Source: Trichoplax adhaerens (Eukaryota; Placozoa; Uniplacotomia; Trichoplacea; Trichoplacidae). From it: a stretch of 64,000 nucleotides of DNA. The stretch is from assembly GCF_000150275.1 (NCBI RefSeq), contig NW_002060950.1:1724106-1788105 (forward strand), read 5' to 3'. Positions within the stretch are counted from its first letter, which is position 1. The number at the start of each line of letters is the position of its first letter. The translations under genes and the position numbers were made by a program. Below the pieces are notes generated by a model, which saw only the letters and a program-made list of their open reading frames with translations, had not been told where the DNA came from and ran no database searches. Shown piece after piece: positions 13,560-27,500 of the stretch.

Positions 13560-14930
13560 AAATTGAAAACTCGTATTTCAAATAACTCATGACGAGGAAA
13601 TAAAGGGGGATAATTTAATATAAAGAAATTTACGTAAACAGCCTCTTATTATAAGGATATTCGAAATCCTTTCGAATAGATGAGAAAACTCTATAATAGG
13701 GATAATTTGATGGGAATCAATTATTTTACCTTAAGTTTTCCTTCCTATAAGTAATAAGGATATTTAAAAGCGTACCAACAAATGCAAGATTTCCATAACA
13801 GGGGTAAATCTACAGGAACAGATTTGTAGAAAGCCTACTTCACTACGAGAATGTTAAGATATGTCCGAATTAAATGACGAAAATCTGAAATATTATGAGG
13901 ATAAATTTATACAAACTTTTTCTCATTACGCGCAAAAGGATTACAAAATTTATGCGCATAAATGATGGAGAACACTGTAACGGTAACGAAATAAGTCTTT
14001 CTTGCCGCATGGATGTTTAAAATTTATGCGAATAGATGATAGAAGAACTCTAGAGCAGATAAAATTTTCAAGAATAAATTTATGCAAACTTTCTCTCATT
14101 AGAAGGATATTCAAAATTTATTTGAATAAATGATCGAAGAACTTTAAAGTGTACATAAATTATTTATGGTAATAATGCCATACAAACTCTTTCTTATTAA
14201 AAAATGTTCAAAATTTATGTAATAGATAACAATATAATTTGAAAGGAGAAATTAATAATAAACATAAGTAAGTTTGCGTGAATAAGTTCTTATAAACTCA
14301 TCCTTATAATAGAAATATTCAAAATTCATGCAACTATATGATCTAATGGGAAGAACTCTATAGGGAAATAAATAATTTTAGGAGAATAGGCCTATACAAA
14401 CTTTTTCTTAAAAGGATATTCAAAAATTCATACGAATAAATGGTCTGGGGAAGAATCTTATCGCGGAAATAAACTAGTATACCTGAATGAGTCCTTATGA
14501 GCTCATTTTTATTATAAAAATATTTAAAAATCATACGAATACGTGATCTGATGGAAGAAATCGATAATAAAAATGAATAAATTTAGGGGGACAAGTCTAT
14601 ACAAAACTCTTTCTTTAAAGGATATTCTAAATTCATGCAAATAGATAATCTGAGGGCAAAATTAGTAAATTTCGTGAATAAGTCCTCATAAACTCAGTTC
14701 CGGGTTTTGCTATAAAAATATTTAAAATTGAACAAACAAGATGACCTGATAGAAGTACTTTATAACAAAAATAAATAAATTTAGGAGAGTAAGCCTATAC
14801 AAACTCTGTCTTATAAGGATATTTAAAATTCATGCGAATAGATGATCTGTGCGAAGAGCCACATAGCGGAAATAAATAAATTTTCGGAAAGAAGTCCTTA
14901 TAAACTTATTCTAATTGCGTCTCGAGAGTT
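13560..14930. repeat. Degenerate tandem array with alternating A/B units
   Basis: About a dozen diverged units of roughly 100 bases share a core of the form GGATATTCAAAATTCATGCG followed by AATAGATGATCTGA..GAAGAACTCTATAG and GGAAATAAATAAATTTTAGG. From about 14200 the units alternate between one ending CCTATACAAACTCTTTCTTA and one ending AGTCCTTATAAACTCATT, which gives a dimer period near 205-215 bases. The array is AT-rich and has no open reading frame. Boundaries are approximate. Confidence 0.7.
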
Positions 14931-16460
14931 TATGTATACATCTATACAATATTTGTGTGTTCTATTTGAAAGATAAGATTATGTTGAGATATCAGTAGGT
15001 ACATTTAAAATTATTTTATACCCTTTAAATTCGGGAAATTCCTATCAGACACCGGAGCTCAATTCTTTTTTCAATATGAGATATCCTTTAATAAAAGATC
15101 TTGAATCTAAACAAGAATAGAATATACTGTAGATTACTTCTCAAGAGGTTGTGTTACTTGTGTATACGCCTATACAATATTTTGTGACATCATTCGATTC
15201 TTGAATAAAATAGTGGATATCATCATAAATAGGAAATTATCGATCAATTGGGGTAGATGGAATGATATCATCGTCTATTTTATGCCAATTAAAGCTACTC
15301 GTATAGTACACCATTGGATTGGCATTTAAATAAAATAGCCTGTGTGAGCGTAACCATAGGAAAATGGTAATGGAGAGGGGTAGATGGATTGATTGACTAA
15401 TCTTGTCGAGATTAATCGTCTACCTTTGTTGTGGAAATCAAACTTTGTATGCGTATATCATTCCATTGGCGCTGCATTGGAGAATATGGAAATGTACTCG
15501 TATATTCCATTCATATCATTTCAACCCTTGAATTGGATGTGAGTTAACTTGAGAAATTGACGATATCTATGTCGTACGAAGCATCATAGGCTGTATCACC
15601 CAAGGTCCTTAATTTGGCATTCGGTGCATTGATATTATTTGCATATATGTCATTTCTTAGACTACAGTAAGTGATAAATGGTATCGGAAATTCGGAATAT
15701 AGATCACGAATAGATCAATCGTACTGTGTTCGTTGTTCCGATAGGATAGACCTTACAAGTAAAGATCGAGAAGTAATAAAAGCAACTACACTATAACTTA
15801 CTGTTAATGTGGTCATTTTATTACAATCTACTCGTGGAAAACTCGCTTGTCAATACTTTTGCGTACTATATACTTTCTGTTTTCGATTTCTATACACGGT
15901 ATGTACTTTACTGTATCCCTTCCGATCTATTCTATTTTCACAATCAATCTCAATTCTGAAGGATAGAACAACAACTCCAAGATAAAGCTACAGCATATTC
16001 ATATCCCGTACATTAGTCAGTGGTCTATGGCTTAATTCATTCCTGTTGTATTTTATTCAATCAACTCATCGTCATTCACTAGTCAATCTTGTTCCGTCGT
16101 TTCTTTTAAGGTAGATCAATAGCCGTTATCGTTGTTGTCGGATAGAATGCGAGTCCAGAGTCCAGACGATCACGCACGTCTAGTACAACTCGGTCTCTTC
16201 GACTTGCTGGATAGAAATTAAGGGTTTCTACTCTCTATTGTGCAATGTATTTATTTACTTGTTGTTGTTTTTCTATCTTCATGAAAGAGGCTGAGGAAAA
16301 TAGGACAGTTCCTGTCCAGCCATTGCGAGATTGTCGCATCGTGGACAGCGGTCAAGTCCCATGCTAATATGGTGTTTATTGACTGAAGTACGTGTACTCG
16401 TCCAGTTTACTGCCCTGAGCTGTTGTAGTCTCTGTACAGTACTGTCCGCCATACTATCGC
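14931..16460. other. Gene-poor region with two small foldbacks
   Basis: No exon was recognised. Two short foldbacks share ends of the form GTAGATGG...CGTCTA(C): 15253-15278 and 15380-15423. A phrase TCTATACAATAT(T)TTGTG occurs near both 14950 and 15170, suggesting decayed duplication. An open stretch on the minus strand at 16279-16503 has no family resemblance. Confidence 0.45.
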
Positions 16461-16955
16461 AATCTATCCCGCTCGATTGATAGAATCGATTTTGACTGGC
16501 CATGAACCCAATCGAGTGTTTCCACTTACTCGTCTCTATCTATCGATCGATCAGAGAAAAAGAACATTGCCACTGTGTCATATCTATAAGAACTTGACTT
16601 AGAAATGGATACTGTATCATGGGGCATTCTATTCAATAGTGAAGCCAATGTTTAATTAAAGAACATCAAACTCATGTACAGTACTGCAATATTAGGGGCT
16701 TGTGAGAGAGAGAGAAAGAAAGAAATCTCTCTACCGTAATCAATCCCGCGCGATTGATAGAATCCATTTTGACTGGCCATGAACGCAACCGAGTGTTCTA
16801 TCTAGCGATCAGAGAAGAAGAACATTGCCACTGTGTCATATCTACAAGAACTTAACTTGGAAATGGATACTATATCATGGGGCAGTCTACTCACTAGTCA
16901 AGCTAATGAGTACCGTAATATTAGGGGCTTGTGAGAGAAAGAGAAAGAACTCTCT
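16461..16955. repeat. Tandem duplication, about 280-base period
   Basis: Copy 1 (about 16461-16725) and copy 2 (about 16740-16955) share long stretches: CCCGC-CGATTGATAGAATC, TTTTGACTGGCCATGAAC, AGAACATTGCCACTGTGTCA, GGAAATGGATACT.TATCATG and AATATTAGGGGCTTGTGAGA, followed by GA-rich and CT-rich runs. Copy 2 is shorter by small deletions. Open frames inside it come from the repeat, not a gene. Confidence 0.85.
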
Positions 16956-17399
16956 CTCTCAAGTCAGAGAAATGGTCAAAAGCAAAAGTATAGACCACTA
17001 TTACAGGGGCGTGACGAGCCTTGTAAAATGGTTGAAAGATGTTGAGCTGTAGTGTTGCCTTCAATTATATCTTTCAATTGTGAAGAAATGGACTTTTAAT
17101 TTAGCTGCAATTCCATGCAGATAGATTAGTATAACCTTGAGCAATTGGCTCTTGATATTTTGATTACTTTTAATGGCAGTATAGAAAAATTGTATTTTCT
17201 TTCAAGTTTCCAAAACAACCAGTCGCTCCAACCATTTTACAAGTCACGTTGTAATACCGGTCTATATAGTACACAAGGTAAAACGAGCGAGGGATCTACT
17301 ACAAGAGTTATGAGAGAAAAATCACCACAAACTGTCTTATACAGTTAGCCCAGTCGATCGATATGTCTAGAGGAACTTAACCCAGAAGTAAAAAAATGG

Positions 17400-18330
17400 A
17401 TATTCCAATAGGGGTTCTGGAATGAAAACGACGTCTGCACTGTACTGTGCATCGCTCGACGCCATAGTGATTGCCTTCAGTAAATCAATCCATCAAAATA
17501 CACTAAGGACAAGAGCATCCATGATATGGAAGGAAAATGCAAGCGTCCAGTTATCCACACTTCTGTATACTGCCCTGCTCTAGCATCCAATTGTCCATAC
17601 TTCTGTATACTGCCCTGCTTTGGTGTCCAATTGTCCATATCACACTATACGGTACCATACATCATTTCATGCCATAGTGATTGCACTCAGTAAATCAATC
17701 AATCGAAATACACTAGGAATAAGAGCGTAATTTAATGATAGGGAAGGAAGATGCAAAATTCTGCTCTAGCGTCCACTAGTCCATACTTCTGTATACTGCT
17801 CTGCTCTAGCGTCCAATTGTCCATACTTCTGTATACTACCCCGTATGGAAAGAAAACAACTACGGTGAACTACCACGCTATACGGTACCGTACATCGTTT
17901 CATGCCATAGTGATTGCGCTCAGTAAATCAAACAATCAAAATACACTCTGGACAAGAGCGTAATTCAATGATAGGGAAGGAAGATGCAAAATTCTGCTCT
18001 AGCGTCTAGTATTCCATACCTCTGTATACTAGCCTCCATGGCCATGGAAAGAAAACAACTACCGCACTACTCTGTACCGTATAGCAGCAGTGCGCACTGT
18101 ATTGAATCGATTCAATGAAAATAGCACCTCAATCGCTCGCTACACCGGTGTTCACCTCGGTCCACTGAGTGCACTCCTCGATTGTGTGTGCATCCAATTG
18201 TCCGCCCATCCGTATATGAGGATGGAGTAGAGTGTAATGCCTCGTACTGAATTGTACTGTACACTGTGCAGTATCGGGAAAGAAAAACCACTACGGTACT
18301 GTACTGTACTGTACAGTACAGTACCGTCCT
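17400..18330. repeat. Tandem array upstream of attractin, about 210-232-base units
   Basis: Three clear units carry GCCATAGTGATTGC...CAGTAAATCAA at 17461, 17671 and 17903, each followed by TCTAGCGTCCA-type and CCATACTTCTGTATACTG phrases; the second and third also carry the GGGAAGGAAGATGCAAAATT block. A fourth, more diverged unit reaches into 18190-18330. The array ends about 200 bases before the attractin start codon, so it may act as, or disturb, the 5' regulatory region. Confidence 0.8.
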
Positions 18331-18362
18331 GCAGTTGGTACCATACTGTACTCGTACTGTAG
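18243..18362. repeat. GTAC palindrome cluster before attractin
   Basis: Overlapping GTACTGTAC / GTACAGTAC units run through 18243-18362, including a near-perfect palindrome at 18298-18325. It lies 175-295 bases upstream of the attractin ATG. The same motif recurs near other gene starts in this window. Confidence 0.8.
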
Positions 18363-18536
18363 GTAGAGAGTAGCGATCCTCCCATTTCACTTTGGAAACG
18401 CAACGTTAACTTTTCTAGTCAATAACACCATTTTTTTTTTGGAGGAAAGCAAGAGTGGTTGTAGTCAAACTGTCGATATTGACATTCATGAAAGCGTATC
18501 AACTATCGTAATTATCCTCTATCGTAACTCGATGCC

Positions 18537-21500
18537 ATGAGATACTTTATCAATCTTGTGACTATACTGTTTATTTTGATTTTCTTGGCGTATGGAAATT
18601 CTTCATGCTTACCCCAACGATGCAAGAATGGAGAATGCAATGGTAGCGAGTGCCAATGTTATAAAGGTTTTACTGGCCCTACTTGTACTGAATGTTATAG
18701 TCGAAGAATGTAAGTATATCGCTATGATAGACCAATCTTGTTATGTTTTTATAGTTGACCAAGCATCGATGTTAGACGCAATATCGATGGTATTATGCCT
18801 CATTTGCATAATTTTATTGACGATCAAGTAGGGGATTACCGTACAAACTAGGATCAAGGGTTCACTCTCTTCCAAACGATATCAAGTAGTACAACTTACA
18901 TAGGAGTAAAATAGCTATTTGTAGTCATCAATCTTTTCTTATTACAACATTGAAGTGAGTACCGATGGACGATCGACTATCCCTTGTTATCAATGGGGAA
19001 TTATTTTGATGTACAGCCCAGGAGAGTCAGTGTGTCCAATCAAGACAAGACTGCCTACAGGATGATACAACACTACGTAATGTCAACTAGATTTGACCGC
19101 TGCATTGCCCTTGACTTACGTGTAGACTCGTATACTATAGAATAGACAATATCAACGTAATAGAGTGCCTTTGGCTTCATCATCAAATTGGACTTGTATT
19201 GAAAATAATTTCTGTAAAAAAGTTAAAGAAAGAGCCTGGGACGATTTTGCAATCATTCTATTGATCACGGCGATCATGCTGTAGAGAGGATTCTTTTCTA
19301 TACGCCTTGACAACACCAATCCAAGTTCGCATATACGCATTCTATTTCGATTAACTTGAACTCATTAGCCTTTCGACCTAAAGATGCCAATCGCACTTGA
19401 TATAAATTGTCTTACTTACTTTAGTCTTTATCATCGCATGCTTCTATGATTTCTATTTGCAAGTGACTTGTAATCGTATGGTAAGTCTAGTCACAGCCTT
19501 TTTATAAAAAAAGGAATTATCATTACTATATCAATGTTGCTCTTTCCATAATAAGATTGGATTCAACGTTACCGGTGTAGAAAATGCATACTACACTATT
19601 CTACTTGTACTGACTGTAAAGTCATCCAATGCTACAGTCAGAGCTTTATCATGGTACCCTATATCATCTTTCTTAGTAAAAATTATAGACAACCTGATCA
19701 ATCCAATAATGAATGGAGCAAAAGTGATTTTTCTTTGATACAAAATGCCACAAGGAAATGGGCCATACTGAATCCGCAAGTGGAATGGATTGTCCATTCC
19801 CAATATCATGCAAATTGTATTATTACGTAGTCTATTTTGATACCGTATACCAGTGGTATAAAGCTATGATGAAAGGAACATCCGTCATACCATCCGTCCT
19901 TTACACGGCTATCGTCGTTCTCCTGGGTCGACTCGAGAGGTAAAGTACCCAAAATAGAGCTAGACATAAAGGATTACTATAGCAAACCACTAGCAACCCC
20001 ATATGACTTGATTGACCCGTAGTATCGTTGAGCTACAAGTCAAGGTTACTGCCCATATTGGACGTATCCGACTATAGTATTGACTGCAACTGCAAGGGTC
20101 AGACAGTGACTGACTGCAAACGAGGACGGTTGCCAATGTTACGCTGAGAATGCACGGTCATGACGGAGTAAAATAAAAAGGAAACCTTGATTTTACCTCC
20201 ATGATTTCACTAGATTAGAACATACGGTACGATTTCCATCGCTAATCAATCAATTGATTGCAAGCACTTACTGTATAGTGGTATGTAGTTCATCTCTTCT
20301 TCCATAACATGCTTCTAGATAGCATGTTATTAGTGAGTAATAAGAACACAAGATGCAGTAATAACTGTCGATAAATGGGCAGATGGTTCATTTTGCTCCA
20401 ACAACGTTATGCTTAGGCTACAATGGATTCATAATTTGTACGTGGTGGATGCATACAAGATAGAAGAGTCATACTAGATGTATTCTCGGGCTATAGTATT
20501 GGATGGAATTGCAAGAGTCACACAGTTACTGATTGCTAACGAGGACGGTTGCCAATGTTATGCTGAGAATACACGGTCATGACCGAGCAAAATAAAAAGG
20601 AAACCTTGATTTTACCTCCATGATTTCACTAGATTGTAACGTACGGTACGATTTGCATCGCTAATAAATCAATTGATTGCAAGCACTTACTGTATAGCAG
20701 TATGTAGTGTATCTCTTCTTCCATAACATACTTCTAGATAGCATGTTATTAGTGAGAAATACAACACAAGATACAGCAGTAACCGTCAATAATAGACAGA
20801 TGATTCATTTTGCTCCAACAACGTTATGCTGATAGTACAATTGATTCATAATTTGTACGTGGTAAATGCGCACAAGATAGATGAACGATACTAGATGTAT
20901 GCTGTAAAGTTATACACTAAACTGCAACAATAGGATCATATTTTCCGCCTCCAATTATACCATGCAGATAAAGTTAACCATCTTGCTCGACTTCCAGTCG
21001 AGCGCTGAGGATACCTACCTCCAACACCGATTTCTTGAAATATTGTCACAAATGATGAATCACCTTTACTTTTGACCCTTCATGATGGCGTAATAAAGGA
21101 CTTGATTAATAACAATATAAGTTCAAACATACAGTATTGAGAAACAACGACCACGAGATGATCATCAGCAAAGATCGTGCTTGCACTAGTCTATTTCGTA
21201 AGTTGTGCGTGTAGACAGTATCTCTATTCTAGATAGACGGTAGTTTTCAGCGGTAAAAACGTAAAATTAATAGATCATATCGTGAAAGGGTAGCAGAAAA
21301 ATACTCTATTATTAATCTGTGATCTATAGACGAAATAGTACCGTATGAATAACCGATCGTGCTAGGCATGGTTTAGAAAATAGTAACAAACATGATTGAA
21401 CGTCATGTCAGAAAGTAAATTTGAATTATAGTAATTGTTATTTGGGTGTTGGACGATATGCACAACGTTTATATCAAAGCCGTACTAATACCCCTATGGT

Positions 21501-24500
21501 AGAAACAAGGAAGAAAAATCTACCACATATCAAATGTTAAATATCCTTTTCTACCATATAAAATCTATTTTTTTTGAAGAATTTCCCGCAACACGACGTT
21601 GGGATTAACATACAACATAGTACAATAGGTTGAAAAATAACTTGCTCTTTCCAGTTTAATACTACTCCTGAATGATGCTTCGGAAACTGTTGATTAACGT
21701 TTTACAATAATATATGCCAGCATCTGTCAGAACTCAACAATATTTCCTTCCATCTATTAATTTAAAGTTCATTGTAACTAAAATCTATTTTACCGTGCTA
21801 TGATTTTGAATAGAAATAAGTTACCCTATATAATTGATTTATTTATCATATTTGCTTGCAGTTTGACAGAACCAAAGGGTCGTATTGTCGAATCTCCTCA
21901 TCATTACCAAACTAACGTGAATTGCTCTTGGTTAATTGAAAGTGGAACGTAAGTTGATCTATTTGCTAACTGCATCATATTCTAGACGTGTATCTGTACC
22001 ATAATAAATAGCTATCAGGCTGACGCTATGTCATTTGACTGTAAGCCCAAAGTGATAGCTAGCTACATTGAAGCATAATTGAAGTAGGTGTTTTTCTATA
22101 AGAATATCGTAAAAACAGTTTTACACAAAGTGCTGGATAACGAATTTTACTTTACTAGCGTTATTTTATTCTGGGTATATTGATTACCGCCAATATTCTG
22201 CTATTTCTAGTTACGTACAAGTAGAAGAGTTTATCATGGTGTTTTGTCAACGCCTTTAAATGTTAATTGATCTTGATATCAAATTCTGATGTTTCCATTA
22301 TGCTACGTTACCTGATTTTGGTTAACTAATATTTTATGCCACTATCTATCACTTAATAAAGTGTAAATTAAAAGCGTAAACAATTTAATTACCCTTTAGA
22401 TACTATAAATATAGGCATAGAATAATTAATCGCATACGTAAAATCTAGATAAAGACGCTAATGTCTTGCAATCTATACAGTTAATCGAGTGTCGGATAAA
22501 TAATTTATTTATTTGCTTATTAATACAACTAATTTTTGTGAAGAAAAAATGACATTAAATTAATTTCGTACTTCGTTTCTATGGGTAGTAATAGGGACAG
22601 TGTCACATATAAACGATATACAATATAAAACATTAGTTTTGCTCACACTAATCAGTTTTAGATAGGAGTTGTTTAGCTAGAAAATTTTGCAATGTTGTAA
22701 TTAAATTTATAATGTTCTTCAAGTACATTATTAAAGAAAAGGCATAAGTAATTCATTTACCAATGCAGGAATATTGAACGTTTTATTGTATACTGTAACA
22801 ATGTAGTCAGAAACAGTGTATTCCCATCACTATAGTTTACAACTTTCAATTTAGCGATATAACGATAACAGCTGTAGATTCTGTCATTACTAATTCAGTA
22901 AAATTATTTCCAGATATTCAACACAGTTTTACCACCCGCTTTGCTTAGTTGAACGAGATCTATCCTATCTACGAACTTATCTAATTACGATGATACCGTT
23001 CGATAGTCTCAAAATAGAAACGATTGAAATAATACGCATTGATGCCAATTTCTTCTTATATATCATTTATCTTCTTGTTTTATTATAATATAGTACTGGT
23101 AGCTACATTGAGTAATTGAATAAACCTATTTACCAGCCATATAAATAAACCACTTTTCATGAATTTATTTAGCGTCACACTTTGCTATAGCAGAAATGTT
23201 ACTCGTTATCGCTATTCTATTCCTTTACTGTTACGATCATAGTTGATATAGGCTTATGGTATATCTCGTACCTTCTTTACTATATAGGACTAACACAACA
23301 ATAAGGATAGAATTAACAGAATTTGCCACAGAATGTTCCTGGGACCATTTATATGTTTTCGATGGCCGTGATTCGTTCGCTCCTCTAGTTGCTAGTTTTA
23401 GGTATTGAAATAGAAATTTGATACGGAGGATTTTTATGTATAAAAAATGTTCTATACTTCTTTTGTAATTTAAAAGACCGTATAACTTAGTTGGTTAGAT
23501 ATTTGTAGTTTAACTAATCGATAGATTATTTCAGTTAAAGAAATTCTAAACTAATTTGATAATTTTATTTGCATTCGTAGTGGTATCATTTCACCTCAAA
23601 CTATTACTAATGGAATACAATCTTCGGTACCAACTGTTGTCACCAATTCTGGAGCTGCATTTCTATACTTTTATAGTGATCAAGCTTATGTAACTAAAGG
23701 GTTTAACATTTCTTACAGGTATCGTGTCAAGTTTTACGTCTTATTTTCATTCTTGATGTAAACGTCTTAATTGTAGCTGATTTTAATTAATATCCATGCT
23801 TAGCTAAACATTATACTTTTTTTGACTGATCACCAATTTCAATTCTTATTATATCTGTAGTATGGTGACTTGTATTCATGGATGTTCAGGCAATGGAGTA
23901 TGCATCGATAATGTAAATTGTTTGTGTGATACTGGTTGGACAGGAAGTGATTGTAGCAGTCATGTTTGTTCAGATGGCTGCTCCCTTGTAATCGATCGCA
24001 GTAGTCGTGGTTTCTTTTGTCAATGTTACAAACTAGGTTCGATTAACTCAATATTATATCTATCTTTTATAAAATTACGAATGAAGTATGTACAAATATC
24101 GACCTTTTAATTATATTGCTAATTGTATACAGTCGAATTAGTTTCTTTGGTTGCTGCAAACAGTAGTGATGGCTACTGGAAAGCGCTAATAACCGGCATG
24201 AAAGGTATTCTATTTCTTCGATAGTATTATCAAATATTAGCTTAGATTTGACTGTCTAACAAGTTCAATTTTTGTTGGGTGATACGGCTCAGTTTGTGAT
24301 GAAAAAGCAGTTATTAGTTGTAGAGTAAGCTTATATCGCATAACTTAATATTGGAGCTAAAATAATTTCTCCTTTCTTCTATCAGAAACTAACGAGGGCA
24401 GAGTGTCTCATACGGCGGTTGTTAACGATGGTTATATGTGGGTTTTTGGCGGTTATGCGTTGAAGCAGACATTGCTAAATGATTTTATTAAGTACGTTTA

Positions 24501-27500
24501 GTCTAATTACGAAATTGCTACGTAAAAATTCTGGGTCAATTAAACTTTTCATCCCTGTCTGGTAGTTGCTTCCTATTAATTCTCAAACTTATAATAATTT
24601 CCTTTTGGATAGATTTGACCTCAAGGATAGTATTTGGAGCGCAGTTAGTCCAAATAGTTCTTATGCGATGCCTTCAAGACGTTACGGACATTCTTCAGTA
24701 GCTTACAAGGTTATTCTTAATTACAATTATCTTAATTATTAACATGATTTTACAGAATATATTTTCAGCTATAGAACTATCCTTGAAAGTCTTATTATTG
24801 ACTAAAAATATTTTACTTACAGGACGCAATTTTTATATATGGCGGACAATATGATGGAAAGATCTTTAATGAATTATGGATATACAACATTACTTCAAAT
24901 ATATGGTCTCTTATCCAAAATTTAAAAACAAACTCCTGCTCTCCCTCTAGTATGATTGGCCATTCATCAGTAATCGTTGATGACGTAATGTATACGTTCT
25001 TTGGGTATTCACCAGATTATCAAATCACAAATCTTGTTCAGCAATTCAATATTGGTACTTTATGCTCGAAATCTATATATATATATATTTTATTTGACAA
25101 TACCTATAAAATCTATCAATATTTGCTTACTATTTAATTTCTACGTTTCTAGAATCTCGTGAGTGGAATTGTATTACCACATATGGATCTGCGGTTCGCG
25201 GATTGTACGGTCATACTAGTGTCTATGATAGTGTCACTCAAAAGATTTATGTACATGGAGGCTATTTAGATCGAAGCTTGAGCGCCGAGTCTGGAAGATT
25301 AACCGATTCATTATATGCCTTTGATCCTAGCAATCATTATTGGTTGGTCTAAGCAATTAATGCTAGTTATTACTTTCCTTGAAAATGATCTAATTGGGTA
25401 TTTTATACTTCCAGGATTACTTTAAAAGGTAGCGGTTTGCCACGTTTTCTTCACTCATCTACATTTATAAACGGTAACATGTATGTTTGGGGTGGAAATC
25501 CTCATAATGACACCGTGCAAACTGCAGGAACGGCCAAATGTTATAGTGCCGAATTAATGGTCTACAACACCAGTAAGTACTATCAATCAATAGTAGGTTG
25601 CCACGTTACGATGGCGTAAAAAATTTTATCGTGTAGTATCGATAGCTTTACTGGACCATAATGAAAGCAAACCTTTCCTTTAAGGATGTTATACTTGGAA
25701 AAAGCTCATTTCGGATACTATTCCTTATGATTCTCCCAGATATGGTCATTCGTCGGTTACCTATAACAAGTATAGTACACTGTTAATATGACTAATTTTC
25801 ATGCATTATATTGCCAGACCTTTCTATAATGTTACTATTCAAAATTTTCAGTTAATTATTGGTACAATTATGTTGGAGATAACCTTTGAAATTAATTTAT
25901 TGATCGCAGTTCTATGATCATTTTTGGTGGATTCAGTGGCAAAGTTTATGATGATATTATAATTTATTCTCCATGTAAGTTCAATTTTAAGATCATTGTT
26001 GGACAACATTTATAACGTTTAATATTGAATAATAGGTATAGCTATTTAAAAATATGGTCATACTTGTAAAAATTGATTTCAGTATTTATCGCTTTTCTAA
26101 ATTATTTTGAATGTATTTTATTTGGCTCAGATTACTGCGATTTATGGTTAGATGAATTAACTTGCGTTAGCGATGAAAAGTGCTTTTGGTCAGACAGGAA
26201 ACAGCTGTGTATGTCAGCAAATGTCTCAAACATCAGTATACGTGACAGTTCTTGCGGGGGTACGAATGCAACGATCCAATTTTTTTTGTTTACTGACCAT
26301 ATTTTCGTATTCGATCTAACTATATAAGTCCGTGCGCTATGAGTGTCAGTACATGGCTTGTACTTATTTAATGATTTGATCAAACTAATAGTTACTGTTA
26401 TTTATCCTTGACGATTTAGTGAACTTGCCTTGTCAGTTAGCTGATTCTTGTACGGCATGCGATGCTTACAATCCTATCTGTACCTACTGTGATAAAAGTC
26501 AATGTAATGAACCTACTGTGAAGACTATTTGTGGAATGGTACGTTGATCAAATCTTTGGATTAATAAAACTCCGTTATGAAGTATTACTTCATATTTGAA
26601 TCTCTTTACAGCAGGATAATAATTGCACTGACTCGTACTACAAGCGTGAAGTTTATTCCTGCGAACTTGCTGGTAGCTGCCATGAATGCAAAAGGCGAGA
26701 GTGTTCTTGGGTTAGGCGTTCTATCTCGGGAACTAATGCGTACCTTTGTGTGCACGAATCCAAGAAGAAGTCTGATGGTAGTCTACTAACCTCTTAGTTG
26801 CTGCCTGTTTATAACAAAATCTAATAGGGATATCCATTGTTATATGATAATGGTGAAATGCTATATTGTAAACTTTTTAATTGTAGATGTTGTAACTCAA
26901 GACTGTCCAGCTACATGCGCCTACAAGTCAAGTTGTAATTCATGTGTGCGTACGCCATACTGTATGTGGTGTAAATCCGAAAATCGATGTGTATCATCTG
27001 CTATTTACCCGGCGTTGTTTTCATTTGGTCAATGTTTAGCTTGGACTAGTGGTACCTGCAAAGGTAAAACTTGCATACCTGAGTACTTTTGTATTATTTA
27101 ATTGTATCTGATCATTAGGAACAGTATTCCTTAAGTTTAAACTCAACATTTTTGTTTCATGTTTATGGCTATCACAATTACTAGAAACCCAATGTGAATC
27201 TTTTACTGCTTGTGATGCCTGCCAAGCTGTGCCAGGATGTGGTTGGTGTGAATCCAACATAACTGGTGTTGGAAAATGTATTAGCGGCAGATATGAGGGT
27301 CCAATTCGTTCTTATAATGGATACGTCTACAGCAGAAATGCTACCGTCGATTATTCAGCATGTGATGCGCGCAAATGGTTGTTTGCAAGCTGTCCTGGTA
27401 TGTATAGTTGATTTTAATAGTTACGACTACATTTCTTTGGTAGCTATTATGTCGCTATCTTTACAAACCAATCTTATAGAATACTAGCATCAAACTATAA

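Noticed and set aside
16279-16503. 74-residue open frame on the minus strand
   Set aside because: Overlaps the start of a tandem repeat and has no recognisable motif.
18112-18403. Overlapping open frames of 83-92 residues on the minus strand
   Set aside because: Created by the GTAC repeat, which lacks stop codons in some frames (reads as VQYSTV-type strings).
24952-25137. Plus-strand frame running past the Kelch exon
   Set aside because: Real exon ends at 25054; the rest is intron read-through.
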